Shown here in pieces: positions 43,901-54,100 of a DNA stretch of 64,000 nt. The DNA is from Linanthus parryae (lineage: Eukaryota > Streptophyta > Magnoliopsida > Ericales > Polemoniaceae), in NCBI GenBank assembly GCA_023055425.1, contig JALGPY010000005.1, forward strand, positions 3,249,501 to 3,313,500. The letters are read 5' to 3'. The stretch's first letter is position 1, and the number at the start of each line of letters is the position of its first letter. The notes below the pieces were generated by a model, which worked only from the letters and a program-made list of their open reading frames with translations, made no database searches and was not told where the DNA came from. Position numbers and translations under genes: made by a program.

Positions 43901-44299
43901 CAAAATACATGTTGATTGTAGTTAGTAAATCAAGATGAAGAATGTGCCAAAAGTGTTGAAAAAAGAACGGATGGTAACCATCATGACCTGGACTTTTAAA
44001 AGGTTTCATAGAAAAAACAGCGGTTTTTAATTCATCCGTGGTTATGGGGTCTCCTATAGAACTTAAGTCCAAAGAACCCGAGTAATTAGCAGGAATATTC
44101 AAAAAATGATTTCCTGGAAAGGGGGATTTTTGGAATCTAGAGTGAAAGTGATCAGTAATAATATTGTGAATACCAGTCGGATCAAAACACCACTGATCTA
44201 AATGATTTTTAAGCATAGTAATTTTATTTTTCCTACGACGTTGAATCACCATACGGTGAAAAAAGGAAGTATTTTGGTCGCCATCACCGTTTACCTTCT
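40962..44299 (-). mobile_element. LINE with 14-bp target-site duplication
   Basis: A 5'-truncated non-LTR retrotransposon lies at 40976-44285 on the minus strand. It is bracketed by a perfect 14-bp direct repeat ACCGTTTACCTTCT at 40962-40975 and 44286-44299. The 3' end is a short A run (T on the plus strand, 40976-40981). It is a different LINE family from the copies at 553-3167 and 46240-49723, judged by unrelated RT wording (LCTTLYKIIAKILVNRLRPF versus LCNVIYKIVAKCLANRLKAV). Confidence 0.95.
41253..44285 (-). CDS. LINE ORF2 (partial): reverse transcriptase, zf-RVT and RNase H
   Basis: The frame is open without a stop from the truncated 5' end (44285) to the stop at 41253; the first Met, at 44252, leaves 999 residues. 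Numbering from that Met, the RT has DFRPIGLCTTLYK (about 145-157), IPGRRAADH (183-191), KLDLSQAYDK (215-224), VRQGDPLSPYLF (274-285) and the active-site FADD at 322-325. A zf-RVT domain (CPLCNDTIETFLHLFRDC) follows at roughly 750. A plant-type RNase H begins near 840 with LNTDGSFNATSG. The apurinic endonuclease domain is missing through 5' truncation, so the copy is probably not autonomous. The intact frame and perfect target duplication point to a young insertion. Confidence 0.93.
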   Translation of the reverse strand, partial: DGDQNTSFFHRMVIQRRRKNKITMLKNHLDQWCFDPTGIHNIITDHFHSRFQKSPFPGNHFLNIPANYSGSLDLSSIGDPITTDELKTAVFSMKPFKSPGHDGYHPFFFQHFWHILHLDLLTTINMYFAEGSLPTHVNQTLLVLIPKLSTPQCASDFRPIGLCTTLYKIIAKILVNRLRPFISQWVAPNQAGFIPGRRAADHIILAQEAMYSISKCKAKTGYFAAKLDLSQAYDKLSWNYLFSTLFQYKLPLNIIKLIHACVTNTSYSILWNGQRGEYFKPTCGVRQGDPLSPYLFILCLNNLSKSIEHASINNKFYPLHLNKHGIPLSHLFFADDILLFGKASKKNFECLTRLITRFCYQSGQQINHSKSIIVFSPKMSSTHQHHLASYCGLRISTQLGVYLGVPILTRLGKKQDYAYLVDKFTLKLSTWKSQFLNLAGRKILTAHVLNTIPQYTMQTTILPSSTTTQLDRIQRNFLWGQSFHAASWDLVTRSKHHGGLGLRNTKLNNIAHLMNLCWRLGTLTDNWWVSVLKSKYFSNSNFFQTTNIPTTASPFWKKLCKIKNRYLLPHIQRIIGDGTTIKFWTDFWLPIGPLRPLLIGPLPYHDENSTIADYRHPDGSWNFTTIPFQLPDPIVQHIQKTIFPCFPRPDSYNWHSHQGACSTKAAYTALQQPTTSSTSWIWHLPVAPKIQCFIWRIVCGRLPLNINLGPLHNHACPLCNDTIETFLHLFRDCYYTSIIWKHLLPISNLEFWAITDPNHWISHQLSISHTISPIKIRWITLFCYTLWQIWVSRNNLIFNQHGFYTFTILSNSINTATTFHLFHLPNNHKHQIHIHFTWKPPPLNFIQLNTDGSFNATSGKGGSGGVFRNSHGAWLHGYSAFLPFSTVLESECLALWYGIVIAHHLAYTNLIITLDSLSLIQLLYRGPPYASSLLNMLLDCRQILSMHPTWKVHHVYREANKVADWLAEAGQKLSKPFQHYQTAPTELQYLLDDDASQLPLSRLISSSTTD

Positions 44300-44455
44300 A
44301 CTTGCATGAACAAATTTAAACAAGCAAAAAACGCAAAATAAATAATAGCATTGGTTGACACATCACAATCATGGGAAATAATTATGTATTTTTCAATACG
44401 AACACACATCAACAACCATTTTTATCCCAAAAATTTAGACAATAGAAGGGAGTAA

Positions 44456-44836
44456 GGCTCTGTTTGGTTCGCAATAAAATGTTTTACAAGGGAAAATATT
44501 TTACGCGTAAAATGTTTTGTGTGAAAAAACTTTCCCTGCAATCGTGTTTGGTTGACTCTTGCGAAAACAGTAGGCCGTGAAGGAAATGGCTATGATGGGT
44601 GGCGGTGATGGGTCATGGTGGAGGTAGGTGGTAGTGGTAGTGGTGGTGGAAGTGTTAGCATGAGTTGTTCTGCTCCTTCACTCTCCATAAAATGGCTTAC
44701 GGATTTGAAATGTGTAAATCTTTTACATCATTTGAGGGAAAACATTTTACAAGAAAACATTTTACTTCCAACCAAAACACCAAAACAAGTGCAAACATTT
44801 TACAGCAAACTGTTTTCCACCAACCAAACAGAGCAC
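44456..44836. mobile_element. Tourist-like MITE upstream of RALF (family A, copy 2)
   Basis: It has the same family as the element at 14976-15369 but the opposite orientation: GGCTCTGTTTGGTTCG at the left, ccaaccaaacagagc at the right, and an internal (GGT)n-like block (ggaggtaggtggtagtggta). TAA precedes the left end; the right flank is CAA, an imperfect match. It ends about 245 bp upstream of the RALF start codon. Confidence 0.78.
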
Positions 44837-45080
44837 AAATGCATTTTCTTTCTTTTTTTTTTTTGAGATGAATAAATGCATTAATTTTTAAATAAACAAA
44901 AAGCGCCAAGTGGAGTGGCCTTACCGTAAATAAAACCAACACCAGTGTCAGTTCCACAAAACCACCCTCCATAAAAATACCCTCTAGCCATCCCAACTGT
45001 AATTCCATTTCAATTTCTACGCAAAAGCCGGAGAGAGAGAGAGTTTTAAGAGCAAGAGACCAAACCTTAGGGCGGAGAAA

Positions 45081-45473
45081 ATGGCCAATTCAACAATAAC
45101 AACAATCTTCACCGCCTCACTCTTAATCGCCGCCGTGGCTCTCTCGCCGTCCGCCGCCGCCGCCGGAACCGACCAGTTCAAAATCGACGAGAAGTGGAGC
45201 TGGATGCCGGTGAGGCCGGCGGCGTGCAAGGGGACGACGATCGCGGAGTGCATGGCGGAGGGCGGAGGAGAGTTCGAGATGGGATCGGAGATCCACCGGC
45301 GACTACTTCAGTCGTCGACGTCGACGGGGACAAAGTACGTGAGCTACGGAGCGTTGGAGAGGAACAGAGTGCCGTGTTCTCAGAGAGGTGCGTCGTATTA
45401 TAACTGCCAGCAAGGCGCTGAGGCTAATCCTTATAGCCGCGGTTGTAGCGCCATTTCACGCTGCCGGAGTTGA
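45081..45473 (+). CDS. Rapid alkalinization factor (RALF) precursor peptide
   Basis: A single-exon gene of 130 residues, typical for a RALF precursor. An N-terminal signal peptide (about residues 1-28, hydrophobic then Ala-rich) directs secretion. RRLL at 73-76 matches the subtilase (S1P-type) cleavage site, releasing a mature peptide that contains YVSYGAL (residues 86-92, the YISY-type receptor-contact motif) and four cysteines at 99, 109, 122 and 128 that form two disulfides. RALFs are secreted signals perceived by FERONIA-family receptor kinases; they raise apoplastic pH and restrain growth. The mature sequence is closest, as I recall the family, to the RALF1/23/33 clade. The gene body is very GC-rich compared with its surroundings. 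A pure T run (about 45529-45559) lies in the 3' flank. Confidence 0.96.
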   Translation: MANSTITTIFTASLLIAAVALSPSAAAAGTDQFKIDEKWSWMPVRPAACKGTTIAECMAEGGGEFEMGSEIHRRLLQSSTSTGTKYVSYGALERNRVPCSQRGASYYNCQQGAEANPYSRGCSAISRCRS

Positions 45474-45523
45474 AGTAGTAGTTGTCCAATTTCATTTCAA
45501 ATAGTATCTGATTTTGAGTTTTC

Positions 45524-45562
<39 letters not shown>

Positions 45563-45834
45563 GGGATTGTGATTTTGTATAAATAAACGAAACAATGCTA
45601 CATTTGGCAGTGTTTCGGAATAAACTCCTTTGTGCTTGATTTGTTCTTGTTTACGAGTTTATGAATAATGCGTGGATCGTGATGCCTAGTGGTTTAGTCG
45701 TTTTCGAAGATGACATTGCATAGAACAAATACCGTCGTCTTCTTTGATTACTCCACATCATTGAACTAAAAACTATTTTTGGATAGTAATTTCTCGAATT
45801 AGAGGCTTTACCAAAACAAGATAGACAAATATTA
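45474..45834. other. RALF 3' flank
   Basis: Contains a ~31-nt T run (45529-45559) and a likely polyadenylation region (aataaacg near 45583, aataaact near 45619). No gene is recognised. Confidence 0.4.
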
Positions 45835-46051
45835 CCACTCTGTCTCAGCTTTTCCTCCCCATTTTGACTTTCACCACTATTTACTGAGTCACTTTGAGTC
45901 GGTGATTTGGATAGTAAAATGATGCAATTTGATAACTTTTTCATAGTAGTAAAAGTTGTTCTATAACACGACGAAAAAATTATTAAAAAATCACATAGTC
46001 AAAGTGATCCAAATATAAATCTAAAAGTCATGATGGTGAGGAAGAGAGTGG
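45835..46051. mobile_element. Stowaway-like MITE (copy 3)
   Basis: A 217-bp element with ends CCACTCTGTCTCAGCTTTTCCTC and, complemented, CCACTCTCTTCCTCACC, flanked by TA (45833-45834, 46052-46053). The interior shares gagtcactttgagtcggtga and the gacgaaaaaattattaaaaa segment with copies 1 and 2. Confidence 0.83.
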
Positions 46052-46228
46052 TAGTAATTTGGTTTGAGAGCCCACTCGTCTAAGTGTTGGCTGGCACTAG
46101 ATAGGTGAGCAAGCATTGACTGGGTGACAAACTCAGTTAAAAAAGCTACACCCTCCGTCCCACCAGGTAGGTGAATAAGTTAATCGGGTATTATTTGGGT
46201 TTAGCTATTTGGTTGGTCAAACAAGGCT

Positions 46229-49200
46229 AGAATTTGATAATTTTTTTTTTTTTTTTTTTTTTTGAGAATCAAATTGTATTAAGAAAACCCCTAAGGGGGA
46301 AACTGGGACACAGCAGAGTTATCTAACACAGCTAAATCTATCACCCAGCTATGAAACTCATTTGTCCATTCAAAGTCATCTTCCAAAGACCGTCTATGCT
46401 GCGCTAAGGAGTGAGCTAAGTTGTTGGTGCACCTCTTTGCAAAGACCACCGAAGATGAGGGTATCCCTCTGCACTTGAGGATGGCTTCAGCAATCTCCTC
46501 TTCTACCTCCGTGATATCCGTCGCCTCACCCCCATCACTTCTGTGGTTGAATTCCTGAATAAGGCTTTTAGCGTCGCCTTCAAAGACACACCGAGTGAAC
46601 CCCATTTTGACTGCTACCTCAATGGCCAAATTGAGAGCTCTGACCTCTGAACTCTTTGCCGTCATTGTGAAACCCATCGAATAGCCTGCTGCTGCTAGCA
46701 AATTGCCTTCTTCATCTCTGACAGCCACTCCCCCACACGCAGCGCCTGAACCTTGGTTCCATGAGCCATCGAAATTGACTTTAACCCAGCTAGTTCCTGG
46801 TCTGGTCCATTTTGAAATCACATTAGAGCTCAACATCTCATTCTCTTTGCTATTAGCTCGATTGAATTCCTCCACCTTGTCAGTAATAATGCTTAGCATC
46901 TCATTAGAACTAGCAGACCTGTGGTTGAAGACATGATTATTCCTCTCCGTCCAAATTGTGTATAGACCTGTGAAGACTAGTTGGATGGTCTGATGGCTTT
47001 TTGTTTCTAGTAGCATTATAATCCAATCTTGGATTGACATCCCTGGGCATCGAGCAAGTTCTCTGCCAAGGAGACTGATCCACACTTCTTTTGCCTTCCC
47101 ACAATCACGTAACACATGAGTGGTCGTTTCAATAGGACAGTTACAGAGGCTACACTTGGTCTCGAGTTTTATTCCTCTCCGCTTCAAATTCTTCCTTGTT
47201 GGAACTGCATTATTCATAATCCTCCAAGCAAAGTGACTGACTTTCTTTGGAACCTTAACTGACCACAGAGACTTGAAGGTACTCTCATCAATGGAAGAAG
47301 AACCAACTGAATTTGAACTTGCCTCTTCCAGCGCACAAGCCACCCTATAACCTGAGCGTACTGAGTAGTTACCTGAGTTTTCGTGCATCCAAACTAACTT
47401 GTCAGGCCCTCTCATGGACGGTAACTTGATCTGCAAAACAGCTTCTCTGTCCACGCTCCATAGTCGAGTATTGATAGCATTAACGTCCCAAGTGTTTTCC
47501 CCTTCAATCATTAAGTGACTGACCTTCATATTGTTGTTGTTGGGAAATCTAGTTATCAACTTCGAAGCCGGATTTTTGGGAACCCAAGCCTCCGAGATTC
47601 CAATGCTCTCCCCATTTCCTATCTTCCATCTTAGCCCATGTTGTAAGATTTTACGGGCTGCCCAAATCCCCCTCCAAGCAAATGAGGGGGAGTAACCCAG
47701 TTCTGCATGCATGAAACTAGTATTCGGATAATACTTAGCTTTTAAAACACGACTACAGAGTGAATTACCTTTTTGCAACAATCTCCACCCTTGCTTGGCT
47801 AAAAGCGCTAGGTTGAACTTCTTCAAGTCTTTGAATTGCAATCCACCCCGATTCTTTGGCCTCTGCATATGACTCCATGCAACCCAGGGGAGTCCTCGAT
47901 CATTACTAGTTTTTCTCCACCAAAACCTGCGAATACTCATCTCCATCTTGTCACACACCCCATCTGGAAGTTTGAAACAAGACATGGCGTATGTAGGCAG
48001 AGCTTGCGCCACCGTCTTTACCATAACTTCCTTTCCTGCTACGGACATATTTCTCTCTTTCCAACCTTTTAGCTTGTTGTCCAGCTTCTCCGTCAGCTTG
48101 TTCCACGTCACCGTCCTGTTTTTCCCCATAGTGGTGGGAAGACCCAAGTATTCATCGTGTTGACCTGCTTCCGGGATCCCTGCAAGGTCCAGAATGCCAT
48201 CTCTAACTGGCTCCGCCACATTGGGAGAGAACACAATGGCTGATTTGTCTAAGTTGATCTGTTGGCCAGACGCTTTCTCATAAGTTTGAAGGATTTCTTG
48301 AAGGACTTTGAAATTTCCAGCATTTGCCTGTGTAAAAAACAAGGAATCGTCAGCAAAAAATAGGTGGGAGACCACTGGTCCTCCCTGGGAGGCTGTCACC
48401 CCTTCGAGCCTCCCCTCATCAACGGCCGTAGAGACAGCCCTCGATAGCATCTCACTACAAAGCAAGAAAATATATGGGGATAGCTGACATCCCTGTCTGA
48501 GACCACGCTGTGGATCAATATGGCCCACTGGAACTCCATTGCGGAGCACTGCATAGGAAACAGTAGATACGCAATTCATTACTGTGCTCCGGAACCTGGG
48601 CCCAAAACCCATATGGAAAAGGACTTCTTGTAAGAACTTCCATTCGATCCTGTCATAGGCTTTGCTCATATCAATTTTCATGGTTAGAAAACCCTTCTTA
48701 CCCTTTTTTCTTGTCTTGAGGGAGTGAATAACTTCAAAAGCCGTGAGAATATTATCCGAGATTAATCTTCCAGGTACAAAAGCACTTTGATGTTCAGAAA
48801 TCAAACTAGGGAGGACTGCTTTTAATCGATTAGCCAGACACTTCGCAACTATTTTATAGATGACATTGCATAAACTGATAGGACGGTACTCACTCGGTTT
48901 TCGCGGCTGCTTTGTTTTGGGAATGAGAGCAATCAGCGTGTGGTTAAACTCCTTGACTGAGGCACTGTGGTTGAGCACCCCCAGTACTGATCTAGTAACT
49001 TCATTACCGACTATCTCCCAGTGATTCTGAAAGAAGCCGGCGTTGAAACCGTCAATTCCGGGTGCTTTATCTGGAGCCATTTGGAACAGAGCGTGTTTCA
49101 CCTCCTCGACCGTATACTCCCCTTCCAATTTGTTGTGATTCACTGCATCAATCATCTCAGCATCTGGTACTAACATAGGTGCAATATCATCCATATCTGG

Positions 49201-49734
49201 CCTGGTGGACGTGAAAATACCAGCAAAGTATTTCCCAAGAACATACCCGACCCCTTGTTCATCTGTAACCCAGTTCCCCGCTTCGTCTTCTAAACCTTGC
49301 AAGTTGTTTCTAGCACGCCGAATGGTGGCTTTGAGATGGAAGAAGCGTGTGTTGCTATCCCCATGTTTAAGCCAATCAACCCGTGATCTTTGTTTTCACA
49401 TGATCTCCTCACGCTTTTGTAACTCATTGTACTCCTTGGTTAGAGCTCTTTTCTCCTCGATGACTTCCGCAGATTGTAACATACCGTCCAGGATCAAACC
49501 TCTTTCTCGAATAAAATTGCATCTTCTTGAAACGTGACCAAAGTTGTCCCTGTTCCAGATACGACACCTTTGGTTCAAAGATTGTAACTTTTCTGATAGC
49601 GAGCTTCCTTCTCCGTTCCAGCAGTTGGAGACCACCTCACGAAACCCTTCATGTCTTTCCCACATTTTCTCATACTGAAAGCGTTTTCTTCTCCTCCACA
49701 CTGGCTGTTGTTGCTTCCACTCAAGAATTTGATA
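46229..49734 (-). mobile_element. LINE inserted in the Stowaway MITE (same family as copy 1)
   Basis: The insertion (46240-49723) is bracketed by AGAATTTGATA at 46229-46239 and 49724-49734. The minus-strand 3' poly(A) appears as a 23-nt T run at 46241-46263. It is 5'-truncated upstream of the RT domain. Confidence 0.92.
46291..49701 (-). pseudogene. LINE ORF2 (partial), one in-frame stop
   Basis: The minus-strand frame runs from 49701 through a TGA at 49396-49398, then open to the stop at 46291. The TGA lies in E-E-I-M-stop-K-Q-R-S-R where plant LINEs normally have Trp, consistent with a single TGG-to-TGA change. From the first Met after the break (1003 residues) the RT carries YRPISLCNVIYKIVAK, FVPGR, KAYDRIEW, RQGCQLSPYIF and FADD (316-319). 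A zf-RVT domain (CSLCNCPIETTTHVLRDC) and an RNase H-like domain (VNFDGSWNQGSG, EGDAKSL) follow. The endonuclease is missing. Confidence 0.9.
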
Positions 49735-50575
49735 TTTTTTGCATGGTCTTATAGAGTAAATTAGCCTCTACAAGACCATGCAAAAATTATTAAATTCTTA
49801 CTCTGTTTGACTAACCAAATCGCTAGGCCCAAATAATACCCGATTAACTTAGTCACCTACCTGGTGGGACGGAGGGAGTAGTAGGCAACATCGAGGAGAA
49901 ATTCTTATTTTGAACTCAAGGCACCTGCAGACTTGATCAACTCAACTGCACTTCGCAAGTTTACGAATGTCGTTATTGCGTCCAAGTAAGATTGCAAGGG
50001 GAATCTTCTATACTTCTGGACTCATCCCTGTCCTTCAGCAACAAAACCACTGACATAATATTGGCTGACTGACAAACTCAGTTAAAAAGCTAATAGGCAA
50101 CACCTACACCGGATAAGTGAGCAAGCATGGAATGGCTGACAAACTCGCCACAATAGTTAATTGGCAACACCGAGGAGAAATCATGCATTCAGCTTAACAG
50201 CACCCCAAAAGTTCACAAAGACCATTATTGCATTCAAGTGCGATTGCAAGGGGAATCTTCTGCAATTCTAGGCTTATCCATGTCCTTCAAGAACAAAATC
50301 ACCAACACAGCATTGACTGGCTGACATACTCAGTTAAAATAGTTGATAAGCAATACCTACACCAGAAAGGTGAGCAAGCATTAGCTGACTGGCAAACTCA
50401 GTTAAAAGAGCTAGTAGGCAACGCCTAAGAGAAGTCCATGTTTGACAAACTCAACAGCACCCCCAAAAGTTCACAAACGCCGTCATTGCATCCATTAAGA
50501 TTGCAAGAGGAACCTTCTACAGTGCCGGACTCATCCCTGTCCTTCAGCAACAAAACCCACCAACACAACATTTTC

Positions 50576-51144
50576 CCCAAAAGCATAATAATGCACTGTC
50601 TGGCAACCCTCATGAGATACAAGGGGAATCTTCAACACATTTCATATTGAAGTGTGTCCCAGTAGGTGAAGAATGAATAAAGATTAAAGAAGCAAGAACA
50701 TAAAAGCGTGTTCAAAGATTCGACAGGATATATATAACCCTGTTGGTCATAAAGCAAGTAAGAGAAAAAGGAAAAGACCAAATCAAATTTATACTACTAA
50801 ATAAAGCATATCTTCTTCGGTTTAGGTGACCGGTGAAAGACCACCAAACCAACCTTCTCTAAAATATTCAACACCGCAACCACACAGAGAACAAAATACC
50901 ACTACAGAAATCTGTTCACAGCTTCATGAACTAAACAACGATTCCCCCAATAGGAAAGTGTTCAACAAAATAACCGATTAACGCGTCTACTAAGTACCAT
51001 ATGTAGCTGCCATAAGAATAGAACAAGTACGAGGTAAGTGGTCTGTTACATCTCGAACTCCTGATAACACTCTTCGAACAAACTTGTAAGCAGAAAGTAA
51101 GCCATGAATCTGATGAGAGGAGATTATAAATTGGTCTTCCCACT
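50576..51144. other. HSBP 3' flank
   Basis: No gene is seen. The right part is presumably the 3'-UTR of the minus-strand HSBP gene. Confidence 0.4.
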
Positions 51145-54100
51145 CTATGTGGACGCGGGCTCTTGCTTGGGCTCATCAGGCTTTTCGGAAGGTGCCAAAG
51201 GTGACGGAGATCCCTCTGATGCTCCCATCTCTGCTCTCAGGTCATTGATGCTAGCCTCCAGTTCATTAATCCGGGCTCCCATCTCATCAAGTGCTTAGTG
51301 GTCAAGGATTACACCAAACGAAATAATGCAGCAAGTGAAACAATGCGCATCAGAAACAGAGAAAAGAAGGAGCCTACAGATAGGACTACGACTCTTTTAC
51401 AGATACGACAACTTTTTAGACTACTACTTTTAGATATACTTTTCAAGTAAAAATCCGTAGTGAACCTAACAAAATGCTTCAGAAGTAATAGATGACTTTG
51501 TCAATTCTTCTTTGGATGTAGTATCTCAGCATTAGTTGTTTGGAATCCTAATAGTCAAATGTATCAATCAAATATCAAGGTAATAGCTTAACAGGTACGG
51601 GAGATGAGCATGAAAAAAGTAAGACTACTGGAGAAAGAGAATGAATTTGATGATTGGTTCGCGATTTTGCTCTTTTCTAGCAAGTTGAGAATGCAGAGGT
51701 TAAGATATATATAAAGAAGCAATCCAACCAACCAGGAAAAATACAATGACCAGCCAGCGCCATTTAACACCAATTTGTGATCCTGAATACTTTCAACCTT
51801 ATGCAAGACACAGAAACAATGTTGGTGAGCCGTTCGGGGAAAACATGATAAACACAGCATGCTGAATTTGACATAGAGCATGGCCCGAATGAAAACTATG
51901 CAGAATGTTTGGGCAATCACTGAAAGGTCAGTGTTCAGCCGTGCATAAGAGAGTCCTAGTCGTACAGTTATATCAAGAACATTGCATAAGAAAGGTAGAA
52001 AGTGAAAAAGGATATTCTTTGTGACAATCGACTCAGACATTGTCTGGAACCTTGCTTGCTGCACAGTAAAATAAATAACTAGTCAGTAACAATCATGACA
52101 CTAAATTGTAAACTTAGATAGAAATTAAAGATTTTCATCTCACCATCTGCTGAAGAAGGTTTTGAACCTGGAAGAGCAAGTTTAAACAAATATCAGTCCT
52201 TTGTAAAGCTTGAATATAAAAGATGCCAAGAAAAAAGAGAATATTCTATTAAATACGGCAAAATTTGTCTTAAGCAGTCTTCATTATAGAAGAATGATTC
52301 GTCACACAGGATATTCTCTACTATTTTGAGCTCATAAGTTCAGGCACATACATAGATGAAAGATAAAGACATACTTCTGATATGTTGATCCACGCGGCAT
52401 AGAAAGACACACTCTCTAGAGGAGTAAATAATGATGTTTTTGTGCGTGCACGATGCACATGAAATTGATATTTCTAAGCAAGAATACAGAAATCACACGC
52501 TATCCAACTCTACTTAAGGACCAGAGATGTAACAGTAAAGCCATATAAAATTCAGAGTTCATGAATTAGTCATTGACTTACAAACTACGTTACCTGGACT
52601 TGGGTGCGGGAGTCATGTCGGGTATGTATCCGAGGATCGGATTTGCCTAATTGTTAAAATTTAGGATTCGGGGACTCGGCTAAAAAGTACCCAAATTTTT
52701 GACACGGGTGCGGGGATATGTTATATTTTTTCTATTTTATGTGTTTTTCGTGTAAGGTCATGCATCCATTTTAGTAGACACAAGAAGATTAATGACATTT
52801 TTTTTATCATGTGAAGGACCTTTCTGAAATTAAAGATGTTCATAAAGAGCTTTTTTATAAATAAAGGTACATTCTGGGCATTAGCAGTAAGAAACTAAGA
52901 ATATAATGGGCCTAATAAATATAATATTCACTTGGGCTTTCTTTTTAGTAATAGAACAGAAGAAGCCCAACCCAATTTATGCCAATTAAGATAACCCAGA
53001 GGAGAATTAGGTCATCCTCGTGGTTTTGAAGTTTGAATGAAGACGAAGAAGAAACGCGGCGTAGAAACGCAGCGACTTGGAGGAAAATTGGCGGTTCCAA
53101 GCGCAGGCAGATGCAAGGAAGAAGGCGTCTCAACAGTGAGCCGCGTCCAAGATGTAATCGGCCGGGTCGACGCGGATTTCGTACCCGCACCCGGATCCGG
53201 TCGTATCGACCCGGGTACTCGGGCAAAACGGCCGAGTTCAGGTAACGTAGCTTACAAATACTATGGATGAATGATTCATAATTTCATATCATGAGATATT
53301 CTCTACTACCCTGAGCTAATACATTCACTCATTCAGGCACGCTACATGGATGCCAGACATGCTTCTCATATGTTCATCCATCCACACTGAATGGAAAATT
53401 ACATGTTTTTTTAGTTAATAGGGTTTTTTTGTGCGTACACGATGCACATGAACTTGATATTTCTAAGCAAGCAGACAGAATTACACCTACTCTAACTCCT
53501 TCAGGAGCACTACATGGATAACATGTATGCTTCTCGTATGTTCATCCACACTACATGCGAAAATACATAATTCTAGAGGAGTAGGTAGGTTTTTCTTGTG
53601 TGTACACGATGCACGTGAACTTGATATTCTAAGCAAGCAGACATAAAATTACAACTTCTCTAACTTAAGGTCCAGAGAAGTATCAGTGAAGTTATATAAA
53701 GTGCAGTGTTTGATATTAGTAATTGACTTACAAAAACTGTCATATCAGCAGTGCTTTGCTTGGGATCTTCATTGTCTTGTCCGTCCTGTGAGAAAATTTG
53801 ATTAGATACTACCCCCAATATCAACCAGCTATTACCAAATGTATGTTGAAATACATTCTACATTGCATGATAGAACGAACATGCTCATATGACGTCTTAG
53901 GAAGAACAACATACAATAATAGTAGGAAGTACAATTTCCAACAAAATTCACCCAACTGAAACGAAAAGGTAACCTAAACCTTGCCTCTACTTTTAAAGAA
54001 GAAGATATTAACAAAACTGGTGTTAGACGGGGGAATGTGAAACACCCGGTAAAATGTGTAAACAGAAGACCTAAACCTAGGGAACCGTCTGAAGATACTT

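Larger units (their letters stand above)
46149..49878. mobile_element. Stowaway MITE (copy 4) split by a LINE
   Basis: The 26-bp inverted ends CACCCTCCGTCCCACCAGGT... (46149-46174) and its complement (49853-49878) differ at one base. TA flanks both sides (46147-46148, 49879-49880). With the LINE removed, the MITE is about 235 bp and folds into a hairpin around gcatggtcttatagag / ctctacaagaccatgc. Confidence 0.92.
46105..50575. repeat. Tandem array of ~253-bp units, interrupted by nested transposons
   Basis: Three units begin gtgagcaagcat: unit A at 46105-46148 continuing at 49881-50116, unit B at 50117-50369 and unit C at 50370-50575 (incomplete). They share tgacaaactcagttaaaa, attgcaaggggaatcttct and catccctgtccttcagcaac. 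Unit A is split by a Stowaway MITE that is itself split by a LINE. No coding function is seen. Confidence 0.88.

Noticed and set aside
53033..53270. Basic 70-77-codon open frames at the right end of the HSBP intron element
   Set aside because: They arise from GC-rich transposon DNA and overlap each other in two frames; no known domain.
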